Shown: positions 44,528 through 53,928 of the stretch, in pieces
Layout of the letters: the number at the start of each line of letters is the position of its first letter
Position numbering within the stretch: the stretch's first letter is position 1
Source: Phenylobacterium sp. CCH9-H3
GTDB lineage: Bacteria > Pseudomonadota > Alphaproteobacteria > Caulobacterales > Caulobacteraceae
DNA: 64,000 nucleotides
Assembly: GCF_001557235.1 (NCBI RefSeq)
Contig: NZ_LSJI01000093.1
Span: 15,097-79,096 of the forward strand
Direction of reading: 5' to 3'
Notes under the pieces: generated by a model
The model's input: only the letters and a program-made list of their open reading frames with translations
Database searches by the model: none
What the model was told of the DNA's origin: nothing
Program-made: the position numbers and the translations under genes

Positions 44528-45739
44528 TCACCAGTCGTGCATCGTCCCGTCCTGCAGCCGCGCCACGGGCAGGTAGGCGCGGCGGTAGGGGAACTTCGCC
44601 GCCGCCGCCTCGTCGATGTCGACCCCCAGGCCCGGCGACTCGCCGGGGTGCAGCTGGCCGTCGGCGAAGGCATAGGCGTGCGGGAACACCGGGTCCGTCT
44701 CGGCGGTGTGGCGCATGTACTCCTGGACCCCGAAGTTCGGGATCGACAGGTCCACATGCAGCGCCGCCGCCATCGACACCGGCGACAGGTCGGTGGCGCC
44801 GTGGCAGCCCGTCCGCACGCCGTGGAGGTCGGCGAAGGCCGCGATCCGCCGCAGGTGGGTGATGCCGCCGGCGTGGGTGACGGTGGCGCGGATGTAGTCG
44901 ATTAGCTGGTTCTCGATCAGGGCCTTGCAGTCCCAGATCGAGTTGAAGATCTCGCCCACCGCGATGGGCGTGGTCGTGTGCTGGCGGATCAGGCGGAAGG
45001 CGTCCTGGTTCTCGGCCGGCGTCGGGTCCTCGATCCAGAAGGGGCGATAGGGCTCCAGGTCCTTGCCCAGGCGCGCCGCCTCGATGGGCTTCAGCCGGTG
45101 GTGGACGTCGTGGAGAAGGTGGATATCCCAGCCCAGCGCCTCGCGCGCCGCGGCGAAGAGTTCGGGCACGACCGGAAGGTAGCGCTCGGTGGACCAGACG
45201 GTTTCGGTGGGCAGGTCGGCGTCGGCGGGCTCGTAGAAGAACTTGTCCTTCGAGACGCCGTACGTACCCTTCATGCCCGGCACGCCGGTCTGCAGGCGCA
45301 CCGCCCGGTATCCCGCCGCCTGATATTCGCGCGCGCGGGCGATGGTGTCGTCTACCGTTTCGCCATTGGCGTGGCCGTAGACCATGACGCCGCTACGGCT
45401 GGCCCCGCCCAGCAGCTGATAGACCGGCAGGCCGGCCAGCTTTCCCTTGATGTCCCACAGGGCCATGTCCACGGCGGCGATCGACGTCATGGTCACGGGC
45501 CCGCGGCGCCAGTAGGCGCCCTTGTAGAGATACTGCCAGATGTCCTCGATCCGGTGCGCGTCGCGGCCGATCAGGCAGGGGATCACGTGGTCGTCCAGAT
45601 AGCTCTTCACCGACAGCTCGCGGCCGTTCAGCGTCGCATCGCCCACGCCCGTGACCCCGTCGGAGGTCTCGATCTTGAGCGTGACGAAGTTCCGTCCCGG
45701 GCAGGTGACGATCGTCTTGGCGGCGGTGATCTTGGGCAT
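44528..45739 (-). CDS. manD: D-mannonate dehydratase (enolase superfamily)
   Basis: A 403-residue enzyme that dehydrates D-mannonate to 2-keto-3-deoxygluconate in glucuronate catabolism. The N-terminus ([18 protein letters not shown]) and the block [16 protein letters not shown] are typical of ManD. Mg ligands are the Asp in LLHDVHHRL (about 210), Glu in [12 protein letters not shown] (about 236) and Glu in VGEIFNS (about 262); catalytic Tyr/His segments follow. It lies divergent from the GH67 alpha-glucuronidase gene, so liberated glucuronate can be channelled onward. Confidence 0.92.
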   Translation of the reverse strand: MPKITAAKTIVTCPGRNFVTLKIETSDGVTGVGDATLNGRELSVKSYLDDHVIPCLIGRDAHRIEDIWQYLYKGAYWRRGPVTMTSIAAVDMALWDIKGKLAGLPVYQLLGGASRSGVMVYGHANGETVDDTIARAREYQAAGYRAVRLQTGVPGMKGTYGVSKDKFFYEPADADLPTETVWSTERYLPVVPELFAAAREALGWDIHLLHDVHHRLKPIEAARLGKDLEPYRPFWIEDPTPAENQDAFRLIRQHTTTPIAVGEIFNSIWDCKALIENQLIDYIRATVTHAGGITHLRRIAAFADLHGVRTGCHGATDLSPVSMAAALHVDLSIPNFGVQEYMRHTAETDPVFPHAYAFADGQLHPGESPGLGVDIDEAAAAKFPYRRAYLPVARLQDGTMHDW

Positions 45740-45795
45740 GGAGGCCTTTCGCGGACGCTTCTGCCTAGGCTGCGACAGAGGGGTTGTCAACGAGG

Positions 45796-45806
45796 TGGTC
45801 TGACCA
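45796..45806. promoter_or_regulatory. GntR/FCD operator between manD and GH67
   Basis: TGGTCTGACCA is a perfect 11-bp palindrome in the 102-bp gap between divergent mannonate dehydratase and alpha-glucuronidase genes, where one bound regulator could control both. A weak LacI-like half-site (ACGCTAATGT) follows at about 45811. Confidence 0.7.
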
Positions 45807-45841
45807 ATAGAACGCTAATGTCTCGACCACTGGAGCTCTCG

Positions 45842-47950
45842 ATGATCCGGCGCACGTTTCTGGCCTTGATGGCCGCGGCGACCCTGGCCGGCAGCGCCGC
45901 AGCCGCGCGGGCCGAGGACGGCTACGATCTCTGGCTCCGCTATCGGCCGGTGGAGGGCGCCGCCGCGGTCGGCGAGGTGACGGTGCTGGGCGACAGCCCC
46001 ACCCTCAGGGCCGCGAGGGCCGAGCTGGCGCGGGGCCTGGGCGGGCTAAGGGGCGGCGCGCCGGCCGGGGCGCGGGCGGCGCTGCTAGCGGGGACGGCCG
46101 CTTCGCCGCAGATCGCGGCGCTGAAGCTGCCGCTGCAAGGCGTGGGTCCCGAGGGCTACGTGATCCGCTCGCTGCAGGTGGAGGGGCGCCCGACGACGGT
46201 GATCGCGGCGAACTCGGACGTGGGCGTGCTGTACGGCGCCTTCCACGTTCTGCGGCTGCTCCAGACGCGCCAGCCGATCGACAGGCTCGATATCGCCTCC
46301 AAGCCGGCGGTGAAGCTGCGCGTCCTCAACCATTGGGATAACCTGGATCGGTCGGTGGAGCGCGGCTACGCGGGCCAGTCGATCTGGGACTGGTGGAAGC
46401 TGCCCGACTACAGGGACCCGCGCTACGTCGACTACGCCCGGGCCAACGCCTCGCTGGGCATCAACGGGTCGGTCCTCAACAACGTCAACGCCAAGGCCGA
46501 CAGCCTGACGGAGCCGTACCTCAAGAAGGCCGCGGCGGTGGCCGACGTACTGCGGCCCTATGGCATCAAGGTCTATCTGTCAGCCCGGTTCTCGGCGCCG
46601 AAGGAGATCGGCGGCCTGCCCACCGCCGACCCGCTGGACCCCGCCGTCCGCGCCTGGTGGAAGGCCAAGGCCGACGAGATCTACCGCACGATCCCCGATT
46701 TCGGCGGCTTCCTGGTCAAGGCCAATTCCGAGGGACAGCCCGGGCCGCAGGACTATGGCCGCTCGCACGCCGACGGCGCCAACATGCTGGCCGAGGCGCT
46801 GGCCCCGCATGGGGGCGTCGTGATGTGGCGGGCCTTCGTCTATTCGCACGAACAGCCCGAGGACCGGATCAAGCAGGCCTTCTCCGAGTTCACCCCGCTG
46901 GACGGCCAGTTCGCCAGGAACGTCATCGTGCAGGTCAAGAACGGGCCGCTGGACTTCCAGCCGCGCGAGCCGTTCCACCCGCTGTTCGGCGCGATGCCCA
47001 AGACGCCGCTGATGATGGAATTCCAGATCACCAAGGAATACCTCGGCTTCGCCACCCACCTCGTCTACCAGGGCCCGCTCTGGGAAGAGGTGCTGCAGGC
47101 CGATACCTGGCGCGGCGGCAAGGGGGCGACCGTCGCCAGGGTGGTCGCCGCGGGCGCGCCAGGCGAGGGCCTCACCGGCATGGCGGGCGTCGCCAATATC
47201 GGGGCTGACCGCAACTGGTCGGGCTCGCACTTCGACCAGGCCAACTGGTACGCCTTCGGCCGCCTGGCCTGGGACCCGAACCTGTCAGCCGCCGCCATCG
47301 CGGACGAGTGGATCCGCATGACGTTTTCCAACGACCCCGCGGTGGTGAAGCCGGTGGGTGACATGATGGCGACCTCTCGCGAGACCATGGTGGACTACAT
47401 GACCCCGCTGGGCCTGCACCACATCATGGGGCGCAGCCACCACTACGGCCCGGGGCCCTGGGTGGCGGGCGGCGAGCGCGCCGACTGGACGAGCGTCTAC
47501 TACCACCGCGCCTCGCCCGACGGGATCGGTTTCGACCGCATGGCCACGGGCAGCAACGCCGTCGCCCAGTACGCGCCGCAGGCCGGCAAGGCCCTGGCCG
47601 CCGACGAGCGCTTCCTGCTGTGGTTCCACCGCCTCCCATGGGACCACCGCGTGGCGTCCGGCCGCACCCTGTGGGACGAGCTGGTGGTCCGCTACTCGCG
47701 GGGCGTCGACGAGGTGAAGGCGATGCGCCGGACCTGGGACGCCGTGGCGCCCCATGTGGACGCTGAACGCCACGCGGAGGTCGCGGCCTATCTGGCCATC
47801 CAGGAGCGGGAGGCCCAGTGGTGGCGCGACGCCTGCATCGCCTATTTCCAGAGCTTCTCGAAACGACCGCTGCCGGCCGGCTACGCGCCGCCGCCGCACT
47901 CTCTCGAGTGGTACGAGGCGCTCAGCTTCCCCTATGCCCCCGGGATCTGA
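45842..47950 (+). CDS. GH67 alpha-glucuronidase
   Basis: A 702-residue exported enzyme that removes (methyl)glucuronic acid from the ends of xylo-oligosaccharides. The start at 45842 follows GGAG by 7 nt and gives a signal peptide ([19 protein letters not shown]). GH67 blocks are [20 protein letters not shown] (about 160), [20 protein letters not shown] (catalytic acid Glu, about 297), [12 protein letters not shown] and [15 protein letters not shown]. The length fits the family (about 690-720). Confidence 0.93.
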   Translation: MIRRTFLALMAAATLAGSAAAARAEDGYDLWLRYRPVEGAAAVGEVTVLGDSPTLRAARAELARGLGGLRGGAPAGARAALLAGTAASPQIAALKLPLQGVGPEGYVIRSLQVEGRPTTVIAANSDVGVLYGAFHVLRLLQTRQPIDRLDIASKPAVKLRVLNHWDNLDRSVERGYAGQSIWDWWKLPDYRDPRYVDYARANASLGINGSVLNNVNAKADSLTEPYLKKAAAVADVLRPYGIKVYLSARFSAPKEIGGLPTADPLDPAVRAWWKAKADEIYRTIPDFGGFLVKANSEGQPGPQDYGRSHADGANMLAEALAPHGGVVMWRAFVYSHEQPEDRIKQAFSEFTPLDGQFARNVIVQVKNGPLDFQPREPFHPLFGAMPKTPLMMEFQITKEYLGFATHLVYQGPLWEEVLQADTWRGGKGATVARVVAAGAPGEGLTGMAGVANIGADRNWSGSHFDQANWYAFGRLAWDPNLSAAAIADEWIRMTFSNDPAVVKPVGDMMATSRETMVDYMTPLGLHHIMGRSHHYGPGPWVAGGERADWTSVYYHRASPDGIGFDRMATGSNAVAQYAPQAGKALAADERFLLWFHRLPWDHRVASGRTLWDELVVRYSRGVDEVKAMRRTWDAVAPHVDAERHAEVAAYLAIQEREAQWWRDACIAYFQSFSKRPLPAGYAPPPHSLEWYEALSFPYAPGI

Positions 47951-48132
47951 AGGCTGGCGGACATCGCACGGGCGTTGCGAAAGATTCGTAATTAATAGTT
48001 GCGTAATAACTGGACTCAGGAGATCGGGCGCCCCATGGCTTCACGGGCGCTGGGCAGGCCGGGACCCAACGTGCGCCGCCAAAGGGCGGCCCAGCGACAA
48101 GAGTGGTCCGGCGGCGCGTGACGGAGTGCAGT

Positions 48133-48660
48133 ATGAGACGCTTGGCGTATTCCCTTGGCGCGGCCATCGCCGCCCTCAGCCTCGCCGCATCGGGGGCCGA
48201 GGCGGCGACCTACATCAACTATGGCCCGGTAGGCTCCGATGGCGGCTTCACCATCACCTTCGGCAACACGGGCATCACCGACGCGTCGTTCAGTGACGTC
48301 TTCAACTTCAGCATGCCGACCGGCCGGGGCGATTTCGTCATCACCTCGACCATGAGCACGGGCAGCCAGAACATCACCTGGACCAGCGTCGCGTTCAACG
48401 GCGAGGAGTTCGAGACCGGCACGGCCGGGTGGAACGAGTTCCGGTTCCTGAACGGGTTGGAGCTGACGGCCGGCGCCGCGCAGCAGCTGGTGCTGTCCGG
48501 CCTGGGCGGCGGCAACGCCTCCTACTCGGGCGTGATCACCTTCGTGCCCACGGCGGCGGTTCCCGAGCCGGCTTCGTGGGCCCTGATGATCGCCGGCTTC
48601 GGCGGCGCGGGTGCGATGATCCGTCGTCGGCGCGCCGACAGCCTCCCGGCCGCGGCCTGA
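48133..48660 (+). CDS. FxDxF/PEPxxWA-CTERM surface protein
   Basis: A 175-residue secreted protein. Signal peptide to about residue 25 (LSLAASGAEA). The body carries an FxDxF-like motif (ASFSDVFNFSMP) and is Gly/Thr/Ser-rich. The C-terminus is a complete sorting signal: VPEPASWALMIAG, a hydrophobic helix and RRRR. Such proteins are processed by an exosortase and often belong to exopolysaccharide or biofilm surfaces. The start has GGAG at suitable spacing. The 182-bp gap before it shows no other gene. Confidence 0.85.
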   Translation: MRRLAYSLGAAIAALSLAASGAEAATYINYGPVGSDGGFTITFGNTGITDASFSDVFNFSMPTGRGDFVITSTMSTGSQNITWTSVAFNGEEFETGTAGWNEFRFLNGLELTAGAAQQLVLSGLGGGNASYSGVITFVPTAAVPEPASWALMIAGFGGAGAMIRRRRADSLPAAA

Positions 48661-48666
48661 CGACCA

Positions 48667-48692
48667 CGCCCCGGCCTGTCCGGGCCGGGGCG
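48667..48692. terminator. hairpin between convergent genes
   Basis: A perfect 10-bp stem (CGCCCCGGCC at 48667-48676, GGCCGGGGCG at 48683-48692, 6-nt loop) in the 43-bp gap between the convergent CTERM and arginase-family genes. There is no T run. Confidence 0.55.
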
Positions 48693-48703
48693 TCCATCGG
48701 ACA

Positions 48704-49546
48704 TCATACCGTGGGCATCTCCCGCAGGCCTGCGGCCTCGCAGAGGCGTTGCAGATAGCGGCCGCCGTCCAGGGCCGCAGCGGCGTCGGCGGGCGCGAAT
48801 TCCGTGAGGGTCAGGCCCACAAGATTGCCCCCTGCCGCGATGTTGCGCACCAGATCTACGCCCGCCTCCAGGGACAGGCGGCCTTCCGGATAGGCGAGAT
48901 GCGGGAACTGGGCCGGGTCGAGGGCGTCGAGGTCGAAATGGATGTGGACCGGGCCGGAGACGGTCTGGCCGGGTTCGAGCCAGCGCACGCCCTGTTCGCG
49001 CTGGAAGGCCCATTCCCCATGGTCGCCGACGTGGGCCGAGACATAGAGGAGCTGCGACGGCGCCAGGGCCGGGCCAAGCAGGCCGCGCAGGGCGGCCGGC
49101 GGGCGGCCCAGGAGCGTGGCGACCGGCATGCCGTGGAAGCTCCCGCTGGGGCTCGTCTCGGCCGTATTGGCGTCCAGGTGGGCGTCCACCCAGATGACCG
49201 TCAGGTCCGGATAGCGCCGGTGAAGGTGGTCGATCACCACCACGTCGACCGCGCAGTCGCCGCCCGCGGTCAGGATGCGGGCCGGGCGCACCTCGTCGAG
49301 GATGGCCTGGGCCGCCCGGAACTGGTCGAGGATCGCCGTCCAGCGATTGATCCCGCCGACCGCATCGCCTTCGCCGGCCATGGCCACGCGCCGGAGCGGC
49401 GCATAGCGGCCGCAGACCTCCGCCGCGGCCTCCGCCCCCCGTGGCAGGTTGGCGGAACGCCCCGACCCCTGCCACTGGGGATAGGCGAGGGCGAGGTCGA
49501 ACCGGTCCGGCGATCCGGGCGCGGCGCTGTGTTCAAAGACTTGCAT
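48704..49546 (-). CDS. arginase/agmatinase-family (ureohydrolase) protein
   Basis: A 280-residue Mn-dependent ureohydrolase-fold protein. Metal motifs are GGDCAVD (in place of GGDHS, about 95), WVDAHLDANT (DAHxD, about 120) and HFDLDALDP (about 199). The His-to-Cys change in the first motif and the short length depart from true arginase, so the substrate may be a formimino- or guanidino-compound other than arginine. It is not obviously tied to the xylan genes around it. Confidence 0.8.
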   Translation of the reverse strand: MQVFEHSAAPGSPDRFDLALAYPQWQGSGRSANLPRGAEAAAEVCGRYAPLRRVAMAGEGDAVGGINRWTAILDQFRAAQAILDEVRPARILTAGGDCAVDVVVIDHLHRRYPDLTVIWVDAHLDANTAETSPSGSFHGMPVATLLGRPPAALRGLLGPALAPSQLLYVSAHVGDHGEWAFQREQGVRWLEPGQTVSGPVHIHFDLDALDPAQFPHLAYPEGRLSLEAGVDLVRNIAAGGNLVGLTLTEFAPADAAAALDGGRYLQRLCEAAGLREMPTV

Positions 49547-49676
49547 GGCCCGATGCTCGTACGGTTCGCAGAGCCCGAAAAGGGCTCGTGGCCTTGGTCC
49601 TCCGACGAAAAGAAAGCGGGCGGCGCTTGCGCGCCGCCCGAGGGTTGCCGGTCTCGAGGGGAGAGACGAGCGGACG

Positions 49677-52577
49677 TCAGAACCGGCCGCGGATGCCCAC
49701 CAGGATCCCGCGGCCGGGCTTGTAGTAGGTGTAGGCGGCGTTCGGGTATTCGAAGGTCTGCCGCTGCTCCTCGTCGGTGATGTTGATGATGTCGAGGGTG
49801 AGCCGCGGCTCGGTGGGCAGCCAGTCGAAGGAGTAGCTGGCCGACAGGTCGAGCTGGCCGCGGGCGTCGGTGCGCAGCTGGGCCACGGGCACGCTGTTCT
49901 GGTTCGGGCCGGAGCTGATCTGCTTGTCGTTGTAGGTCCACGACAGGCGGATCGAGGCCGGGCCCTTCTCGTAATATCCGGTCAGGTTGTAGGTGTAGGG
50001 CGAGACCCCAATGGCCACCGGCGGCGCGCCGGCGCCCGAGGCGCTCTGATAGATGCGGGTGTAGTTGGCGGTGAAGCCCAGGCCGTCCACGACGAAGCTC
50101 AGCGGCTGCACCCAGTTCAGCTCGTAGCCCCGGATGGTCAGCACGCCGCCGGCGTTGACCTGCTGGGTCACCGTGACCGTAGCGGCGTCGGGGCCGCCGC
50201 GGTTGTTGATCGCCTGCTGCTGGTTGGGGGTCAGGCTCTCGAACGGAACGCCCAGCTGGCGGAACGGGATGGTGTTGGTCCCCTGGACGGTGAAGCCGCT
50301 GACCTCCTTCTGGAAGCCCACCGCGCCGATGTAGCCCTCCTGGCCCGTGTACCACTCGATCCCGGCGTCGAAGTTGTTCGACTTGAACGGGGTCAGGTTC
50401 GGGTTGCCCTGGCTGGCGTTCTGCGCCGAGGGGTCGCTGAAGCTGGTGCCCGGCAGCATGGCGCTGGGGTCGGGCCGCGTCAGGGTGCGCGAGGCGGCCA
50501 GGCGGAACACCACGTCGTGCGGCAGCTCCAGCGAGGCGTTGAACGAGGGCAGGTAGGCGTCGTAGCGCGAGCCCAGGGTCTGGAAGCCGATCGCGGCCGA
50601 GGCGCCGGGTGGGGTGAAGGGGCCGGTGATCCTCTGTTCGGTGGAGATGTAGCGGACGCCGGCATTGTAGCGGAGGCGGAAGTCCTGGAACTCCGACGTT
50701 CCGTTGAACTCGGCGTAGGCGCCGACCGTCTCCTCCTTGATGATGCCGGAACGGGCCGCGGTGGCGGAGGCCGCCGAGAAGGGCGCGGCGTCGCTGAAGG
50801 CGTCGTAGTTGGTGGCCTGCTTGAAGGCGTCCCAGTCCACCGTGATGTAGCCGTCGGGGCCCGGGCGCAGGTACGAGGCGAGCTGCGATTGGGTCACGGC
50901 CGAGCCGGCCTGGCCGTTGCAGGCGGGCTGGGGCGCCGGCGCCGGCTGGAACGTGCCGCCCCCGCCGCACACCGCCTGCTGCCAGGCGGGGCTGTTGTCG
51001 AGAGCGATGATCGAGCGGCGGGCCGTATCGTACGCGCCGCCAACCTTCAGGTTCAGGTTCTCGTCGCCGAAGGTGGTGTCCAGGTGCGCGCCCTTGGTCT
51101 TGGTGACACGCCGCTCGTTCTGGATGTTCACCCGCGCGCCTGCCCAGACCCAGCCGAGGTTCGGATCGTTCAGGTCGGCGTTGGTGGTGATGCTGGGGAA
51201 CGGGCCGGAGGTGTTGTCGTAGGTGACCGTGACGCCGGCGTTCAGCGGCGTGTTCACCAGGACGCTGGGCGCCTCCCGGAAGAACTGGCTCTTGCTCATG
51301 TTGAGCTGGCCTTCGACCTTGATCCAGTCGTTGGCCTGCCAGGTGAAGCCGGGGTTCAGGTTGAAGAACTCCAGGTCCTCTTCGTACGGGCGGTACTCGA
51401 GGAAGAACTGCGAGTTGGCGAAGGTCCCGGAGGTGACGACGTTGTTGGAGTCCACCTTCACGTTCAGGGGGACCATGTTGTTCGAGTTGCGGACGATCCA
51501 GTTCATGTCCAGGCGTTCGAACTTGCGTTCGGCCTGGGCCAGCAGGGTGTCGAAATAGAAGCTGAGATTTTCCGACGGCCGGTACTCGATGGAGATCAGG
51601 GCCGAGTCCCGGTCGCGGCGGCCGGCGTTGTAGGCCGGGCGGCCCAGGCGCGGCAGCAGGCCGTCGCTGAGCTGCTGCAGGGTCGTGCCGGGGTTGTTCG
51701 CCAGCAGGAAGGCGTTGTCGACCACCGTCCCGGGGGTGAGGCCGTTGCCGGCGTTGGCGGGGACCGTCGTGGCGAAGTTGAAGCCGTTGCCGCCGTTGGT
51801 GTTGCAGCCGGCGCAAGTCACGTTGGTGACGTTGGACCAGCCGATGGTCTCGAAGCCCCGGGTCTGCACCTTGTTCCGGGCGATGGCGACGCCGGCCAGG
51901 ATCCCGAACTCGCCGACGTTCGTGTCCCAGGTCTGGCTGGCGATCAGGGCGCCGCGCGGGCTCCACTTCTCGGAATTCTCGTTGTAGGCGCCCTGGAGCG
52001 AGTAGTTGAGCTGGCGGCCCGGGTTGTCGAACGGGCGGGCGCTTCGCATGTTCACGGAGCCGGAGACTCCGCCCTCCAGCATGCTGGCCACCGGCGTCTT
52101 GTTCACGTCCAGCCGGTTGAACAGCTCGGTCGGGAAGACGTCGAGGTCGACTTCGCGGTTCTGGTTCTGGGCGTCCGTCTTGCCCGAGGAGGCGACCGCG
52201 ATCTGGTTGCCGTTCAGCATGACCTTGGTGAAGTTGGTGCCCAGGCCGCGGATGGCGATGTTCAGGCCCTCGCCGGTGATCTCGCGGGTCAGCTGCACGC
52301 CGGGAATCCGGTTCAGCGATTCCGCCAGGTTGGTGTCGGGGAACTTCCCGATGTCCTCGGCGAAGATGCTGTCCTGGAAGCCGGTGGCCTCACGCTTGGC
52401 GATGGTCGATTCGGCTAGGCTGCGGCGGAATCCCGTCACCACGACCTCGTCCACGTCGCCGGCGGGGGCCGGCGCGGTCTGGGCCTGGGCCTGAGAGGCC
52501 AAAAGAGTCGCAAGACATGTGGCGCCCAGCAGCAAGGATTTGGCGTGCGCAGGCTTCTTCTTCTGTGAAGAATTCAT
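49677..52577 (-). CDS. TonB-dependent receptor of the xylan block
   Basis: A 966-residue outer-membrane receptor. I start at 52577 (MNSSQKKKPAHAKSLLLGA) with GGGA upstream; the signal ends near QAQAQT. It has a TonB box (VDEVVVTGFRRSL) and a plug with SIFAEDIGKFPDTNLAESLNRIPGVQ and LGTNFTKVMLNGNQIA. This subfamily (with FPDTNLAE and ISREI/TREITGEG motifs) is linked to carbohydrate uptake in caulobacters and xanthomonads. It carries both a LacI-type and two GntR-type sites upstream, so xylo-oligosaccharides, perhaps glucuronylated, are the likely cargo. Confidence 0.9.
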   Translation of the reverse strand: MNSSQKKKPAHAKSLLLGATCLATLLASQAQAQTAPAPAGDVDEVVVTGFRRSLAESTIAKREATGFQDSIFAEDIGKFPDTNLAESLNRIPGVQLTREITGEGLNIAIRGLGTNFTKVMLNGNQIAVASSGKTDAQNQNREVDLDVFPTELFNRLDVNKTPVASMLEGGVSGSVNMRSARPFDNPGRQLNYSLQGAYNENSEKWSPRGALIASQTWDTNVGEFGILAGVAIARNKVQTRGFETIGWSNVTNVTCAGCNTNGGNGFNFATTVPANAGNGLTPGTVVDNAFLLANNPGTTLQQLSDGLLPRLGRPAYNAGRRDRDSALISIEYRPSENLSFYFDTLLAQAERKFERLDMNWIVRNSNNMVPLNVKVDSNNVVTSGTFANSQFFLEYRPYEEDLEFFNLNPGFTWQANDWIKVEGQLNMSKSQFFREAPSVLVNTPLNAGVTVTYDNTSGPFPSITTNADLNDPNLGWVWAGARVNIQNERRVTKTKGAHLDTTFGDENLNLKVGGAYDTARRSIIALDNSPAWQQAVCGGGGTFQPAPAPQPACNGQAGSAVTQSQLASYLRPGPDGYITVDWDAFKQATNYDAFSDAAPFSAASATAARSGIIKEETVGAYAEFNGTSEFQDFRLRYNAGVRYISTEQRITGPFTPPGASAAIGFQTLGSRYDAYLPSFNASLELPHDVVFRLAASRTLTRPDPSAMLPGTSFSDPSAQNASQGNPNLTPFKSNNFDAGIEWYTGQEGYIGAVGFQKEVSGFTVQGTNTIPFRQLGVPFESLTPNQQQAINNRGGPDAATVTVTQQVNAGGVLTIRGYELNWVQPLSFVVDGLGFTANYTRIYQSASGAGAPPVAIGVSPYTYNLTGYYEKGPASIRLSWTYNDKQISSGPNQNSVPVAQLRTDARGQLDLSASYSFDWLPTEPRLTLDIINITDEEQRQTFEYPNAAYTYYKPGRGILVGIRGRF

Positions 52578-52697
52578 AATTCCCGTCCCCATTGTGCGTG
52601 CCGCGCACACACCTGTTGTTCTTCACGCGCAAGCGCGTCGACCGGTCTTTGACCGTGCCGCATCCAAGACTGTTCTCGGGCCGCTGCTTTACTGTAG

Positions 52698-52715
52698 AAT
52701 GATAGCGGTCACATT
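52698..52715. promoter_or_regulatory. LacI-type operator upstream of xylan TonB receptor
   Basis: AATGATAGCGGTCACATT matches the reverse strand of the GH43 site (AATGTTAGCGCTCACATT) at 16 of 18 positions. It lies about 120 bp upstream of the receptor start. Confidence 0.5.
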
Positions 52716-52750
52716 GAGACTGGTACTAGGTCAGTTCTTTGCTGTCAATA

Positions 52751-52784
52751 CGGTCTGACCGATGTGCTATTGTAGGTCAGACCA
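52751..52784. promoter_or_regulatory. paired GntR/FCD operators between TonB receptor and LacI gene
   Basis: CGGTCTGACCG (52751-52761, perfect palindrome) and AGGTCAGACCA (52774-52784) lie 23 bp centre to centre, roughly two helical turns, in the divergent gap between the receptor and the LacI-family gene. The paired arrangement could allow cooperative binding. Confidence 0.6.
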
Positions 52785-52866
52785 ATCCAAACGGCCGTTG
52801 CGGCCGGCGGGACGCGGGCTTGAGAAGCGGCGGAGGTTGGGCGACAGCTAGGGCGCAGTTGGGAGA

Positions 52867-53919
52867 ATGGGTTTGGAGCCAAAACCGGCGCGTCGACAGA
52901 GGGGATCCCTGACGATTCACGACGTGGCCCGTTTCGCGGGCGTGTCGCCGATGACGGTGTCACGGGTGATCAACGGCGAAAAGAACGTCCGCGACTCGAC
53001 CCGCGAGGCGGTGAACGCGGCGATCCGCGAGCTGAACTATGCGCCCAACCCCGCCGCGCGCAGCCTGGCCGGCGCTGACCTGATCCGGATCGGCCTGCTC
53101 TATTCGAACCCCAGCGCGGCCTATCTGAGCGAGTTCCTGGTCGGCAGCCTGGACCAGTGCAGCCGCGGCAATATCCAGCTGATCGTCGAGAAGTGCGACG
53201 ACGAGCGCGCCGAGCTGGCCGCCACGCGCCTGGTGGCCTCGGGCGTGGACGGGATCATCCTGCCGCCGCCGCTCTGCGACAACGCCGCCGTGACCCGGGC
53301 GCTGGCCGAGGCGAACGTCCCGGCCGTGGCCGTGGCGACGGGCCAGCCGCCCGCCGACGTCTCGGCCGTGCGCATCGACGACTTCGCGGCGGCCCGGGCC
53401 ATGACCCGGCACCTGATCGCCCTGGGCCACCGCCGGATCGGCTTCATCAAGGGCCATCCCAACCAGACCGCCAGCCGCCAGCGCCTGGAGGGCCACCTGG
53501 CCGCCCTGGCCGAAGCGGGCCTGCCGGCGCCGCAAGAGCTGCTGGCGCAGGGCTATTTCACGTACCGCTCCGGGTTCGAGGCGGCGGAAGCGCTGATCGC
53601 GCTCAGGCCGGCCGTGGCCGCCATCTTCGCCAGCAACGACGACATGGCGGCCGCCGCGATCGCCGTGGCCCACCGGCGCGGCCTCGACGTGCCGCGAGAT
53701 CTGACCGTCGTGGGGTTCGACGACAGCGCGCTCGCCACCACGGTGTGGCCGGAGTTGACCACCATCCGCCAGCCCATCGCCGACATGTCGCGCCAGGCCG
53801 TCACCCTGCTGGCCGACGAGATCCGCAGCCGCCGCGCCGGCGAGAAGGCGCAGCATCCGCACGCGCTGCAGGACTTCACCCTCATCCGCCGCCAGTCGGA
53901 CGGGCCGCCGCCGGCGTAG
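52867..53919 (+). CDS. LacI-family transcriptional regulator
   Basis: A 350-residue regulator. The helix-turn-helix and hinge are LTIHDVARFAGVSPMTVSRV followed by INGEKNVRDSTREAV; the periplasmic-binding-protein-like ligand core spans about 70-335 (VVGFDDSALATTVWPELTTIRQP near the end). It is divergent from the xylan TonB receptor and near xylX, so it is the natural candidate for binding the TAGCGCTA palindromes in this block. A xylose- or xylonate-type effector is inferred. The ATG is very close to its GGGAG; a TTG two codons later is also possible. Confidence 0.88.
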   Translation: MGLEPKPARRQRGSLTIHDVARFAGVSPMTVSRVINGEKNVRDSTREAVNAAIRELNYAPNPAARSLAGADLIRIGLLYSNPSAAYLSEFLVGSLDQCSRGNIQLIVEKCDDERAELAATRLVASGVDGIILPPPLCDNAAVTRALAEANVPAVAVATGQPPADVSAVRIDDFAAARAMTRHLIALGHRRIGFIKGHPNQTASRQRLEGHLAALAEAGLPAPQELLAQGYFTYRSGFEAAEALIALRPAVAAIFASNDDMAAAAIAVAHRRGLDVPRDLTVVGFDDSALATTVWPELTTIRQPIADMSRQAVTLLADEIRSRRAGEKAQHPHALQDFTLIRRQSDGPPPA

Positions 53920-53928
53920 CTCCCCGCC

